Assembly (NCBI GenBank): GCA_001941025.1
Contig: MSHE01000010.1
Location: forward strand, 1-5,218
Reading direction: 5' to 3'
Origin: Lachnospiraceae bacterium Zagget3
Lineage (GTDB): Bacteria > Bacillota_A > Clostridia > Lachnospirales > Lachnospiraceae
DNA: 5,218 nt
The notes beneath the pieces are model-generated. The model searched no databases and was not told where the DNA came from. It saw only the letters and a list, made by a program, of their open reading frames with translations. Both the position numbers and the translations under genes were made by a program. Numbering within the stretch: the first letter of the stretch is position 1; every line of letters starts with the position of its first letter. This document shows, one piece after another, positions 1-5,218 of this stretch.

Positions 1-926
1 TTCAGGTGCTGACGCCCATGCAGCGAGGTGTCTGCGGTGCGACCAACCTGAATCAACTACTCCAGGAATCACTCAATCCGTCCGATGTCTATCTTCGCCG
101 GGGCGGGACGCAGTACCGGTTGCATGATAAGGTGATGCAGATACGGAACAACTACGACAAGGAAGTGTTCAACGGCGACATTGGAACGATTACCAGCGTG
201 GACACAGAGGAACGGGAACTCTCTGTTGACTTTGATGGCCGTGAAATCACCTATGATGTGACAGAGCTGGACGAGCTGGTGCTGTCCTACGCCATCACCA
301 TCCACAAGGCTCAGGGTTCAGAGTTTCCAATCGTAGTCATGCCATTTACCATGAGCCATTACCTTATGCTCCAGCGAAACCTACTCTATACGGGTGTGAC
401 ACGTGCGAAGAAGGTTCTACTCCTGATTGGAGAGAAAAAGGCCATCTACTATGCGATTCGGAATGAGACGACGGCAGACCGAAACACTAAGCTCTCGCAG
501 CGACTGATAGAGGGCAAAAGCACTGCTTTCCATGAACAGGAACAAGTCGGTGTCAATCGAGAGACTTTATTTCAGAGGCTTGGAAAGTCAAAATTCCGCA
601 GCGGATTTTCCTTGAACGCCAATGACAGGGCTTATATCAAGGAAAAGGGCATGGATACGGTACGGCAACACGCTTGCGATTTCGTTGCAAAGCGCCTGGC
701 CCCAGCAACACCGAAGAATGACGGAAAGCAGACGCCCATGCGGGGGCATCCGGTATTTATTGCCCAACACGCCACTGGCACCTGCTGCCGGGGATGCCTG
801 GAGAAGTGGCATCATATCCCGAAGGGAAACCCGTTGTCGCCGGAACAGCAGGGCTATGTTGTAGACGTTATTATGGACTGGATTACACGGCAAATGGAAC
901 AATCACCGAGGAGGAACGTTGAATGA
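1..926 (+). CDS. recD2: RecD2-like DNA helicase C-terminal part fused to a DUF4186 domain (5' partial)
   Basis: The reading frame is open from the left edge (bases 1-2 finish a codon) to TGA at 924-926, so the true start and the Walker A/B half lie outside the window. Visible helicase parts: TPMQRG near the left edge; DKVMQIRNNYD...VFNGDIG at about 135-188; SYAITIHKAQGSEFP (285-329), the UvrD_C_2-type motif V; and LLYTGVTRAKK (381-413), motif VI with the arginine finger. These are typical of RecD2/TraA-family superfamily 1B, 5'-3' ATP-dependent helicases. RecD2 proteins usually end soon after motif VI. Here the frame continues through a short linker into a DUF4186-like domain (about 561-890) with KSKFRSGF, KRLAPATPKNDGKQTPMRGHP and AQHATGTCCRGCLEKWH; the Cys/His cluster could bind metal. 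No in-frame ATG, GTG or TTG occurs from 399 to 611, so the domain is unlikely to be translated separately. The next gene overlaps by 4 bp. The helicase call is firm; the role of DUF4186 is unknown. Confidence 0.85.
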   Translation, partial: QVLTPMQRGVCGATNLNQLLQESLNPSDVYLRRGGTQYRLHDKVMQIRNNYDKEVFNGDIGTITSVDTEERELSVDFDGREITYDVTELDELVLSYAITIHKAQGSEFPIVVMPFTMSHYLMLQRNLLYTGVTRAKKVLLLIGEKKAIYYAIRNETTADRNTKLSQRLIEGKSTAFHEQEQVGVNRETLFQRLGKSKFRSGFSLNANDRAYIKEKGMDTVRQHACDFVAKRLAPATPKNDGKQTPMRGHPVFIAQHATGTCCRGCLEKWHHIPKGNPLSPEQQGYVVDVIMDWITRQMEQSPRRNVE

Positions 927-1189
927 AAGCGAACGCTCAGAATCAGCAAAATGGTCAAAGCCCCTATCTGAAACAGGTTGTTATTCAGGTGGTAGACAAA
1001 CAGATTGCGGAAAACAATCCACCAGCGACAAAGGCCACTTATGAACGCTTGAAAAAGCGGGGATATACCCCAAAGCAAGCCAAAGAAAAGATTGCAGCTG
1101 TACTTCTGGGGGAATTATACGATATGTTGTCTGACAACACGCCCTTTGATGAAGGGCGCTATGCCGCGGCGCTATCCGCACTCAAATGA
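923..1189 (+). CDS. Small conserved protein of unknown function, 88 residues
   Basis: The ATG at 923 overlaps the upstream stop (ATGA), and a good ribosome-binding site, GAGGAGG at 908-914, lies 8 nt before it, so it is probably translationally coupled to the helicase gene. The protein has a polar, Asn/Gln-rich N-terminus (about residues 1-14), then a predicted mainly helical body with NNPPATKATYERLKKRGY, AKEKIAAVLLGELYDML and a PFDEGRYAAAL ending. There is no signal peptide, membrane segment or cysteine. The pattern PP-x3-x-Y-x-RL ... LGE-L ... PDE/FDE-x-Y-x3-L resembles my memory of the C-terminal half of DUF1841 proteins. That likeness is inference from memory, not a search result. No function can be assigned. 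The gene is followed 28 bp later by a strong terminator, so it ends its transcription unit. Confidence 0.8.
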   Translation: MKANAQNQQNGQSPYLKQVVIQVVDKQIAENNPPATKATYERLKKRGYTPKQAKEKIAAVLLGELYDMLSDNTPFDEGRYAAALSALK

Positions 1190-1202
1190 CATCTATATTA
1201 CG

Positions 1203-1217
1203 ATGTATTATATACAT
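1203..1217. repeat. Short AT-rich inverted repeat ATGTAT-TAT-ATACAT
   Basis: Perfect 6-bp arms (1203-1208 and 1212-1217) flank a 3-bp spacer, directly abutting the terminator stem that starts at 1218. It could be a small operator or simply AT-rich spacer DNA. No well-spaced -35/-10 pair is visible around it, so no promoter is called. Confidence 0.3.
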
Positions 1218-1258
1218 AGCTCACACGACCTAAACCCTCGTGTGAGCTTATTTTTTTG
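1218..1258 (+). terminator. Strong Rho-independent terminator
   Basis: The arms AGCTCACACGA (1218-1228) and TCGTGTGAGCT (1238-1248) form a perfect 11-bp stem around a 9-nt loop, CCTAAACCC. TA and a run of seven T (1251-1257) follow immediately. It sits 28 bp after the stop of the 88-residue gene and 18 bp before the likely start of the cysteine-rich gene. It should end the helicase/88-residue transcript. The downstream gene would therefore need its own promoter or read-through, and no promoter is obvious in the 86-bp gap. Confidence 0.93.
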
Positions 1259-1262
1259 CGAT

Positions 1263-1269
1263 GGAGGTG
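1263..1269 (+). promoter_or_regulatory. Ribosome-binding site that decides the start of the cysteine-rich gene
   Basis: GGAGGTG lies 6 nt before the GTG at 1276. The alternative in-frame ATG at 1261 overlaps this site and has only the terminator T-tract (TTTTTTTGCG) upstream, with no Shine-Dalgarno sequence. The GTG start is therefore preferred. Confidence 0.75.
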
Positions 1270-1275
1270 AAATGT

Positions 1276-1686
1276 GTGGAACAGGGTTCACGGTATGGCC
1301 CGCCCATAGAGCGGCACCTGGACGGGACGTTATACCAGATGTCCCCCAGCCAGCAGAAGCAGGCGGCAAAGCTCATCAAGAAATATTGCTGCAACTGCGA
1401 CAAGGGCAACTGCATCCTGCTGGACAATGGGGACGGGTGTGTCTGCCCGCAGCGGATCTCCTATTCCGTTTGCTGTCGCTGGTTTCGGAATGCGGTGCTT
1501 CCGGCGTTTCCGGAGCTGGAGGCAGACATTTTCAAAGAGACTACTCTGCGGCGGTGCGTGAGCTGCGGCGCAAGGTATGTCCCAGGTTCGAACAGGAGCA
1601 GGTTTTGTCCCGTCTGTGCAGCACAGCGGCGGCGGCAGAAAGACCGGGAACGTAAGCAGAAAAAAAGGCACACTGTCCGCATTTAG
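1276..1686 (+). CDS. Cysteine-rich VLP domain protein with C-terminal zinc ribbon
   Basis: This is a 136-residue protein if started at GTG 1276 (141 if at ATG 1261). The N-terminal half matches the cysteine-rich VLP family, known to me mainly from Firmicutes conjugative elements. It has a dense cysteine cluster (Cys38, 39, 41, 46, 55, 57, 66, 67), the CPQRISYS segment, RWFRNAVLP (the VLP signature at residues 74-76) and an acidic ELEADI. The C-terminal half adds C-x2-C-x13-C-x2-C (Cys94, 97, 111, 114), a zinc-ribbon pattern, and ends in a very basic Arg/Lys tail (118-135), which suggests nucleic-acid binding. No signal peptide or membrane segment is present, so it is probably cytoplasmic. It stands alone between two terminator-like structures. 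A small DNA- or RNA-binding regulator of the element is a plausible role but is inference; no function is established for the family as far as I know. Confidence 0.85.
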   Translation: MEQGSRYGPPIERHLDGTLYQMSPSQQKQAAKLIKKYCCNCDKGNCILLDNGDGCVCPQRISYSVCCRWFRNAVLPAFPELEADIFKETTLRRCVSCGARYVPGSNRSRFCPVCAAQRRRQKDRERKQKKRHTVRI

Positions 1687-1701
1687 GGGCTGAAAAAGCC
1701 C
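1687..1701 (+). other. Small hairpin right after the cysteine-rich gene
   Basis: GGGCT (1687-1691) pairs with AGCCC (1697-1701) around the loop GAAAA, starting one base after the TAG stop. There is no T-tract, so it is not an intrinsic terminator alone. It may protect the mRNA 3' end or be part of the larger structured region upstream of topB. Confidence 0.4.
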
Positions 1702-1728
1702 GATATTTCAAGAAAAATCAGAGGCATG

Positions 1729-1768
1729 ACCGGCGTTCGTGGGTAGTTTATCCCGGAGGCCGGTTTTT
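1729..1768 (+). terminator. Interrupted hairpin with T-tract upstream of topB (terminator or attenuator)
   Basis: ACCGGC (1729-1734) pairs with GCCGGT (1759-1764). Inside it, TTC/GGA (1736-1738 with 1755-1757, one G-U) and GGG/CCC-type pairing (about 1739-1743 with 1752-1754) extend the helix around a loop near TAGTTTA. A T run (1764-1768) follows, then GCGTTTCT. It could simply terminate the cysteine-rich transcript. However, it is only about 40 bp ahead of the topB start and no separate topB promoter is visible, so partial read-through or attenuation is possible. The T-tract is short, making this weaker than the terminator at 1218-1258. Confidence 0.5.
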
Positions 1769-1793
1769 GCGTTTCTAAATGTGGACAACGATG

Positions 1794-1800
1794 AAAGGAG
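1794..1800 (+). promoter_or_regulatory. Ribosome-binding site that decides the topB start
   Basis: AAAGGAG is followed after 8 nt (TGGATTAT) by TTG at 1809. Upstream in-frame candidates are ATG 1779, ATG 1791 and GTG 1800. They either overlap this site or have no Shine-Dalgarno sequence of their own. The TTG start also puts the conserved RLVIAEKPS block at the very N-terminus, as expected for the family. Confidence 0.75.
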
Positions 1801-1808
1801 TGGATTAT

Positions 1809-3866
1809 TTGAGTTTTAGATTGGTAATCGCAGAAAAGCCCTCGGTGGCACAGGCGCTGTCCAAGGTGCTGGGAGCCAACCGGCGCTGTGACGGGTATCT
1901 GGAGGGAAACGGTTATATCGTCAGTTGGTGCGTTGGTCATTTGGTGGAGTTGGCGGAGCCGGACGCCTACGACCCTCATTACAAGAAGTGGTCGAAGGAA
2001 GACCTGCCCATCGTGCCGGTGGAGTGGAAATACAATGTATCGCCCTCCACCCAAAAGCAGTTTGACATCCTCAAAAAGCTCATGCACTGGGATGATGTGG
2101 CCAGCCTCGTCTGCGCCACGGATGCCGGACGAGAGGGTGAGCTGATTTTCCGTCTGGTCTATCACCAGTGCGGATGCACAAAGCCCTTTGAACGCCTCTG
2201 GATCTCCAGCATGGAGGACAGTGCTATCCGGGAAGGGTTCGAGAACCTGAGACCGAGAACCGAATATGACGCTTTGTATGAAGCGGCCCTCTGCCGGGAG
2301 CGTGCCGACTGGATCGTCGGGATAAACGCCACCCGGTTTTTTTCTGTTCTCTACGGCAGAACGCTCCATGTGGGGCGGGTGGTATCCCCAACGCTGGCAA
2401 TGGCAGTGCTACGGGAGGCAGAGATTTCGGCATTTCAGCCAGAGAACTTCTACACGGTCAATCTGGCACTCCCAGACGGGAAAGCTGTCAGCGGGCGGAT
2501 GAAAGAAAAGGCGGAAGCAACCGCCCTTGCCCAGTCCTGCACCAACGGCACCGCTGTCGTGACCAAATGCGAACGCAGGGAAAAGAGCGAAAAGGCACCG
2601 GCGCTGTATGACCTGACCTCTCTTCAGCGGGACGCCAACCGTCTGCTGGGGTTCACGGCACAGCAGACCCTGGACTATTTACAGTCACTGTATGAGCGAA
2701 AACTTACCACTTATCCCCGGACAGACAGCCGCTATCTGACCGATGACATGGCGGAAAAAGTGCCTGCTCTGGTCGGTGTGGCGGCAACGCTGACCGGCAA
2801 AGCGGCACCCTCTGAGATGCTGGTAAAGCCAATCATCAACAGCAAAAAGGTCAGCGACCATCACGCTATTATCCCCACGCTGGAATTGCGAAATTGCAAT
2901 TTTTCGGAGCTGCCCAAGGGCGAATATGCAATTTTGCAACTGCTCGCCACCCGGCTAATGGCCTCCGTCGCCCCGCCCTATCGCTATGCGGAAACCGTTG
3001 CGGAGTTCCAATGCGGAGAGGAGACCTTCACCGCCAAAGGGAAAACGGTGCTGGATACAGGCTGGAAAGCCATTGAGAAGCCCGGAAAGGCCGAGAAAGC
3101 GGATGCGCCCCTGCCCATGATGCAGGTGGGCGACAGCTTCCCGGTGGTATCTGCCGAGGTCAAGGCGGGCCAGACGAAACCACGGCCCCACTACACGGAG
3201 GACACCCTTCTCGCCTCGATGGAGCGGGCCGGGGCCGATGAAATGCCGGATGAAGCAGAGCGCAAGGGCATCGGCACCCCCGCTACCCGTGCCGGTATCA
3301 TCGAACGGCTGGTGACACGGGGCTTTCTGGAGCGCAAAGGCGACAAGAAGGCCAAGAAACTGATCCCAACAGAAAAGGGCGCTGCGCTTATCACTGTCCT
3401 GCCGGAGCAACTCCAGTCTGCCTCCATGACGGCAGATTGGGAGGAAAAACTGCTGAAAATTGAGCGTGGCGAGTATTCTTCGGCGGCGTTTATGGATGAG
3501 ATCATCGAGATGGTGACGAGCCTGGTGGACGACTATCAGGTGGTGAAGGATGCCGCTGTTATCATGCCGGACGCCCGCAAGTCCCTGGGTAAATGCCCGG
3601 TCTGCGGTGCCGATGTGGTGGAGCGTCCCAAGTCCTATGCCTGCTCCAACCGTCAGTGCAATTTTGCCCTCTGGAAAAGCAACCGCTATTTTGAGGCAAT
3701 CGGCAAGCGGATGACCGAGAGTGTGGCGAAACGGCTCCTGAAAACCGGCTGTGTCCGCATGAAGGATTGCTACTCCAGAAGATTGGACAGGTATTTTGAC
3801 GCCACCATCTTCCTGGACTTCGACGAGACCGGCAAGGTTCAGTACCGGATGGAAAAAGGAATATAA
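1809..3866 (+). CDS. topB: DNA topoisomerase III (type IA topoisomerase)
   Basis: The 685-residue protein (TTG start) is within the usual TopB range. Type IA enzymes cut one DNA strand through a 5'-phosphotyrosine and pass another strand through the gap, decatenating DNA; element-borne copies are thought to help transfer or replication. The N-terminal Toprim domain (about 2-140) has IAEKPS with Glu9 and TDAGREGE with Asp105 and Glu109. The core shows RADWIVGINATR, GRVVSPTLAMAVLREAE, the active-site block TTYPRTDSRYL (catalytic Tyr302), HHAIIPT (351-357) and GIGTPATRA (487-495). A C-terminal zinc ribbon, C-x2-C-x12-C-x4-C (Cys596, 599, 612, 617), follows. The second acid of the Toprim DxDxE motif is Gly107; I recall DAGREGE as common in Firmicutes TopB, so this need not mean inactivity. 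It appears intact and heads an operon: an AAAGGAGG site follows its stop, and the DUF3849 gene starts 15 bp later. An alternative start at 1779 would add 10 residues. Confidence 0.96.
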   Translation: MSFRLVIAEKPSVAQALSKVLGANRRCDGYLEGNGYIVSWCVGHLVELAEPDAYDPHYKKWSKEDLPIVPVEWKYNVSPSTQKQFDILKKLMHWDDVASLVCATDAGREGELIFRLVYHQCGCTKPFERLWISSMEDSAIREGFENLRPRTEYDALYEAALCRERADWIVGINATRFFSVLYGRTLHVGRVVSPTLAMAVLREAEISAFQPENFYTVNLALPDGKAVSGRMKEKAEATALAQSCTNGTAVVTKCERREKSEKAPALYDLTSLQRDANRLLGFTAQQTLDYLQSLYERKLTTYPRTDSRYLTDDMAEKVPALVGVAATLTGKAAPSEMLVKPIINSKKVSDHHAIIPTLELRNCNFSELPKGEYAILQLLATRLMASVAPPYRYAETVAEFQCGEETFTAKGKTVLDTGWKAIEKPGKAEKADAPLPMMQVGDSFPVVSAEVKAGQTKPRPHYTEDTLLASMERAGADEMPDEAERKGIGTPATRAGIIERLVTRGFLERKGDKKAKKLIPTEKGAALITVLPEQLQSASMTADWEEKLLKIERGEYSSAAFMDEIIEMVTSLVDDYQVVKDAAVIMPDARKSLGKCPVCGADVVERPKSYACSNRQCNFALWKSNRYFEAIGKRMTESVAKRLLKTGCVRMKDCYSRRLDRYFDATIFLDFDETGKVQYRMEKGI

Positions 3867-3881
3867 AAGGAGGCGTTCAAG

Positions 3882-4415
3882 ATGGCAGAAAACAAAACCG
3901 TATATCTCCACGACGCCGCCTATGCCCGTGCAAACGGCGAGATCGAGCAGTATCACCGTTCCCGGAAAACCAACATCGACTGCAAACGGGCAATCGAGAG
4001 CGCCGTTCGGGAGAACTTCGACGGGATGCACCTGAATCACGACGCCGCCAAGCCCGTTGTGGAGCAGTTCGGCGCTGAGCGTGTCGCCCATGTGCTGGCG
4101 GCGACAGTCCGATACTTCGATTGGGACGGCAGGTTCTCCCGTGACAACAAGGCGTGGGCGCAGACCGTTCCATTCGTGCATGACACCGATCCGCTGGGGA
4201 TGGATAGAAGCACGGAATATGTGGTGGAGAGCCACCCTGCGGTGCTGGATGGGTTTATCAAGCTGGCCCGCAAGGAGTTTACGCAGGAAAAAGATAAGGA
4301 AAAATCTGCGGACGGGAAACGGCCCTCCGCACTGGAACAGTTAAAGGCAGGAAAGGACGGTCAGCAGGCAAGGCCGACCTCCTCTCCCAATAAGCGACGT
4401 GAGGAGGTGCGCTAA
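3882..4415 (+). CDS. DUF3849 domain protein
   Basis: The start is ATG 3882, 7 nt after a perfect AAAGGAGG (3867-3874). The 177-residue protein matches the DUF3849 family as I know it from Clostridia mobile elements: VYLHDAAYARANGE at the N-terminus, then SRKTNIDCKRAIESAVRENFDG, a variable helix, VLAATVRYFDWDGRFSRDNKAWAQTVP (about 71-97) and a short acidic/hydrophobic stretch to about 130. The last 45 residues are charged, low in complexity and probably disordered, and contain RPSALEQLK (147-155) before a Lys/Arg-rich end. No catalytic motif, signal peptide or membrane segment is seen. The stop TAA shares one base with the next ATG (TAATG), implying coupled translation. The function is unknown; placement directly after topB in a transfer-type operon suggests an accessory role in the element. 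The tail resembles that of the next protein. Confidence 0.9.
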   Translation: MAENKTVYLHDAAYARANGEIEQYHRSRKTNIDCKRAIESAVRENFDGMHLNHDAAKPVVEQFGAERVAHVLAATVRYFDWDGRFSRDNKAWAQTVPFVHDTDPLGMDRSTEYVVESHPAVLDGFIKLARKEFTQEKDKEKSADGKRPSALEQLKAGKDGQQARPTSSPNKRREEVR

Positions 4416-4993
4416 TGGACATTCAGGCATGGGATGACGTTCACGGGGCGAAAAGTCAGGAGACCTTGCAGGCGTTCCTGGACAGCCGGACGGACAGCTA
4501 CGCCATTTTGCAGTTGAAGCGGACGGACGAGACCGCCCAGGATCGCTTCATGAACTACAGTTGGCTGGAGAGCCACGGCAGAGAACCGGAGGTGGATCAT
4601 TACGATGTGGTCTACACAGGGAGCCTGCCCTCCGGCACCGGTCTGGAAGACCTCTATGTGAAGTTCAACATCGACCACCCGGCTGATTTCACCGGCCATT
4701 CTCTTTCTGTCAGCGACATCGTGGCTCTGCGCCAAAATGGTGTGATAAGCTGTCACTATGTGGATTCCGTAGGATTCCGGGAACTGCCCAACTTCCACCT
4801 GGAGAACTATCTGCGGAATGCGGAGATGGCGATGGAGGATGATTATGGCATGATCGACGGCGTACTGAACAACGGCCCGAAGGAACCCGTCCGGGAGGAA
4901 CGTCCCTCTGTGCTGGAGAAGCTGAAAAATGCCCCGGAACCGGAGTGGCCGCCGAAGCAGACGAAACACCGGGAGGAAAGAGGTTTCGAATGA
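4415..4993 (+). CDS. YodL domain and DUF4316 protein
   Basis: The 192-residue protein starts at ATG 4415, 5 nt after GAGGAGGTG (4401-4409). Residues about 27-128 match the YodL domain: SYAILQLKRTDETAQDRFMNYSWL, YDVVYTGSLPSGTGLEDLYVKFNIDHPADFTGHSLSVSDIV and HYVDSVGFRELPNF. A DUF4316-like segment follows at about 129-155 (LENYLRNAEMAMEDDYGM), then a proline/charge-rich tail with RPSVLEKLK (163-171). This two-domain layout is one I know from Clostridia conjugative elements, often as part of larger multi-domain proteins; here it is compact. No enzymatic residues or membrane segments are evident, and the biochemical role is unknown. The stop overlaps the next start by 4 bp (ATGA), continuing the coupled chain. 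The family call is confident; function is not. Confidence 0.9.
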   Translation: MDIQAWDDVHGAKSQETLQAFLDSRTDSYAILQLKRTDETAQDRFMNYSWLESHGREPEVDHYDVVYTGSLPSGTGLEDLYVKFNIDHPADFTGHSLSVSDIVALRQNGVISCHYVDSVGFRELPNFHLENYLRNAEMAMEDDYGMIDGVLNNGPKEPVREERPSVLEKLKNAPEPEWPPKQTKHREERGFE

Positions 4994-5218
4994 ATTTCAC
5001 CAGAGAAGAACTGACCCTGATGATGCTTTACAGCCCCGGCACCCGCCGGGGCCTCATCACCACGCTGGAAGGGATGCGGGAGGAGCTGACGAGACCGGAG
5101 CGCAGGCTCCGTTCTCTCACCGATTCTGTGCTTACGAAACTCGCGCAGATCTCTGATGAGGAGTTTGACCGGCTCCCCCTGTATCCTGACCTTGGCAGGT
5201 TGTCAATCAAGTGCAACA
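4990..5218 (+). CDS. TTRAP-like transposon-transfer assisting protein (3' partial)
   Basis: The frame opens at ATG 4990, overlapping the upstream stop as ATGA, with AAAGAGG (4977-4983) 6 nt before it, and runs open for 76 codons to the window edge. MNFTREELTLMMLYSPGTRRGLITTLEGM, then LRSLTDSVLTKLAQISDEEFDRLPLYPD, matches the small 'putative transposon-transfer assisting protein' family (TTRAP). Its members, as I recall, are about 65-75 residues with this order: an F-T/EE-L start, a Y-x-x-GTR-x-GLI loop, a LTDS-x-L-KL helix, then D-x-EF-x-x-L-x-L-YPD. The family core is therefore complete here, and what continues past the edge (GRLSIKCN...) is either a short tail or an extension. The role in transfer is only by family name; no mechanism is visible. 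It is the last gene seen of the coupled topB operon. Confidence 0.85.
   Translation, partial: MNFTREELTLMMLYSPGTRRGLITTLEGMREELTRPERRLRSLTDSVLTKLAQISDEEFDRLPLYPDLGRLSIKCN

Noticed and set aside
11..741. Direct repeat GACGCCCATGC at 11-21 and 731-741
   Set aside because: The two copies encode unrelated TPM sequences in the helicase and DUF4186 parts; a single 11-bp match over this distance is plausibly chance.
1141..1157. Hairpin GCCCTT / AAGGGC near the end of the 88-residue gene
   Set aside because: It lies within coding sequence, has no T-tract, and a much stronger terminator follows at 1218.
1190..1217. TATATT and TATTAT as possible -10 boxes for the cysteine-rich gene
   Set aside because: No acceptable -35 sequence lies 16-18 bp upstream, and a transcript started there would run straight into the strong terminator.
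1092..1655. A 187-codon plus-strand frame spanning the 88-residue gene, the terminator and the cysteine-rich gene
   Set aside because: It reads through a strong terminator and is out of frame with two better-supported genes; its product looks random.
1683..2369. A 228-codon minus-strand open frame over the topB 5' end
   Set aside because: It is antisense to the Toprim domain coding sequence and runs through the structured leader; the product has no recognisable family.
2891..2902. 12-bp palindrome AAATTGCAATTT, with a similar GCAATTTTGCAA nearby at 2928-2939
   Set aside because: It lies inside topB and encodes an ordinary part of the protein; too short and too AT-rich to claim a binding site without conservation data.
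2955..4235. A 426-codon open frame on the minus strand across topB and the DUF3849 gene
   Set aside because: It lies antisense to two well-supported genes in G+C-rich DNA, has no recognisable domain and no good ribosome-binding site. It is a codon-bias shadow.
5033..5052. Perfect 8-bp hairpin GCCCCGGC / GCCGGGGC with a 4-nt loop
   Set aside because: It is inside the TTRAP-like coding sequence over the conserved SPGTRRGL codons and has no T-tract, so it is explained by coding sequence in G+C-rich DNA.

Overview
The window looks like part of an integrative and conjugative element (ICE), or a related mobilisable island, from a gut-type Clostridia/Firmicutes genome. The evidence is gene content. 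A stand-alone type IA topoisomerase (TopB), a cysteine-rich VLP protein, a DUF3849 protein, a YodL/DUF4316 protein and a TTRAP-like protein are families I know mainly as accessory genes of the transfer modules of Tn1549/CTn-like elements. Strong Firmicutes ribosome-binding sites (AAAGGAGG, GGAGGTG), tight gene packing and TTG/GTG starts fit. No relaxase, coupling protein, integrase, attachment site or oriT is visible, so the ICE assignment is inference from neighbours.

Everything real is on the plus strand, in three blocks. Block 1 (1-1189) is the 3' end of a RecD2-like helicase gene that continues in frame into a complete DUF4186 domain, followed with an ATGA overlap by an 88-residue protein of unknown function. 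A strong intrinsic terminator (1218-1258) closes this block. Block 2 (1276-1686) is a single gene for a zinc-finger-like cysteine-rich VLP protein, followed by a second structured, terminator-like element (about 1729-1768). Block 3 (1809 to the window end) is topB, then DUF3849, YodL-DUF4316 and TTRAP-like genes. The last three junctions are 15 bp, TAATG and ATGA, so block 3 reads as one translationally coupled operon running off the right edge.

A plausible division of labour is that TopB and the helicase manage DNA topology and unwinding during element transfer or replication, while the small proteins are accessory factors of unknown mechanism. Block 1 has visibly lower G+C than block 3, which suggests a mosaic history. 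The observations most worth following are the RecD2-DUF4186 fusion and a shared C-terminal tail motif (RPS-A/V-LE-Q/K-LK) on the two otherwise unrelated proteins encoded next to each other after topB. I see no CRISPR array, tRNA, rRNA or insertion sequence.
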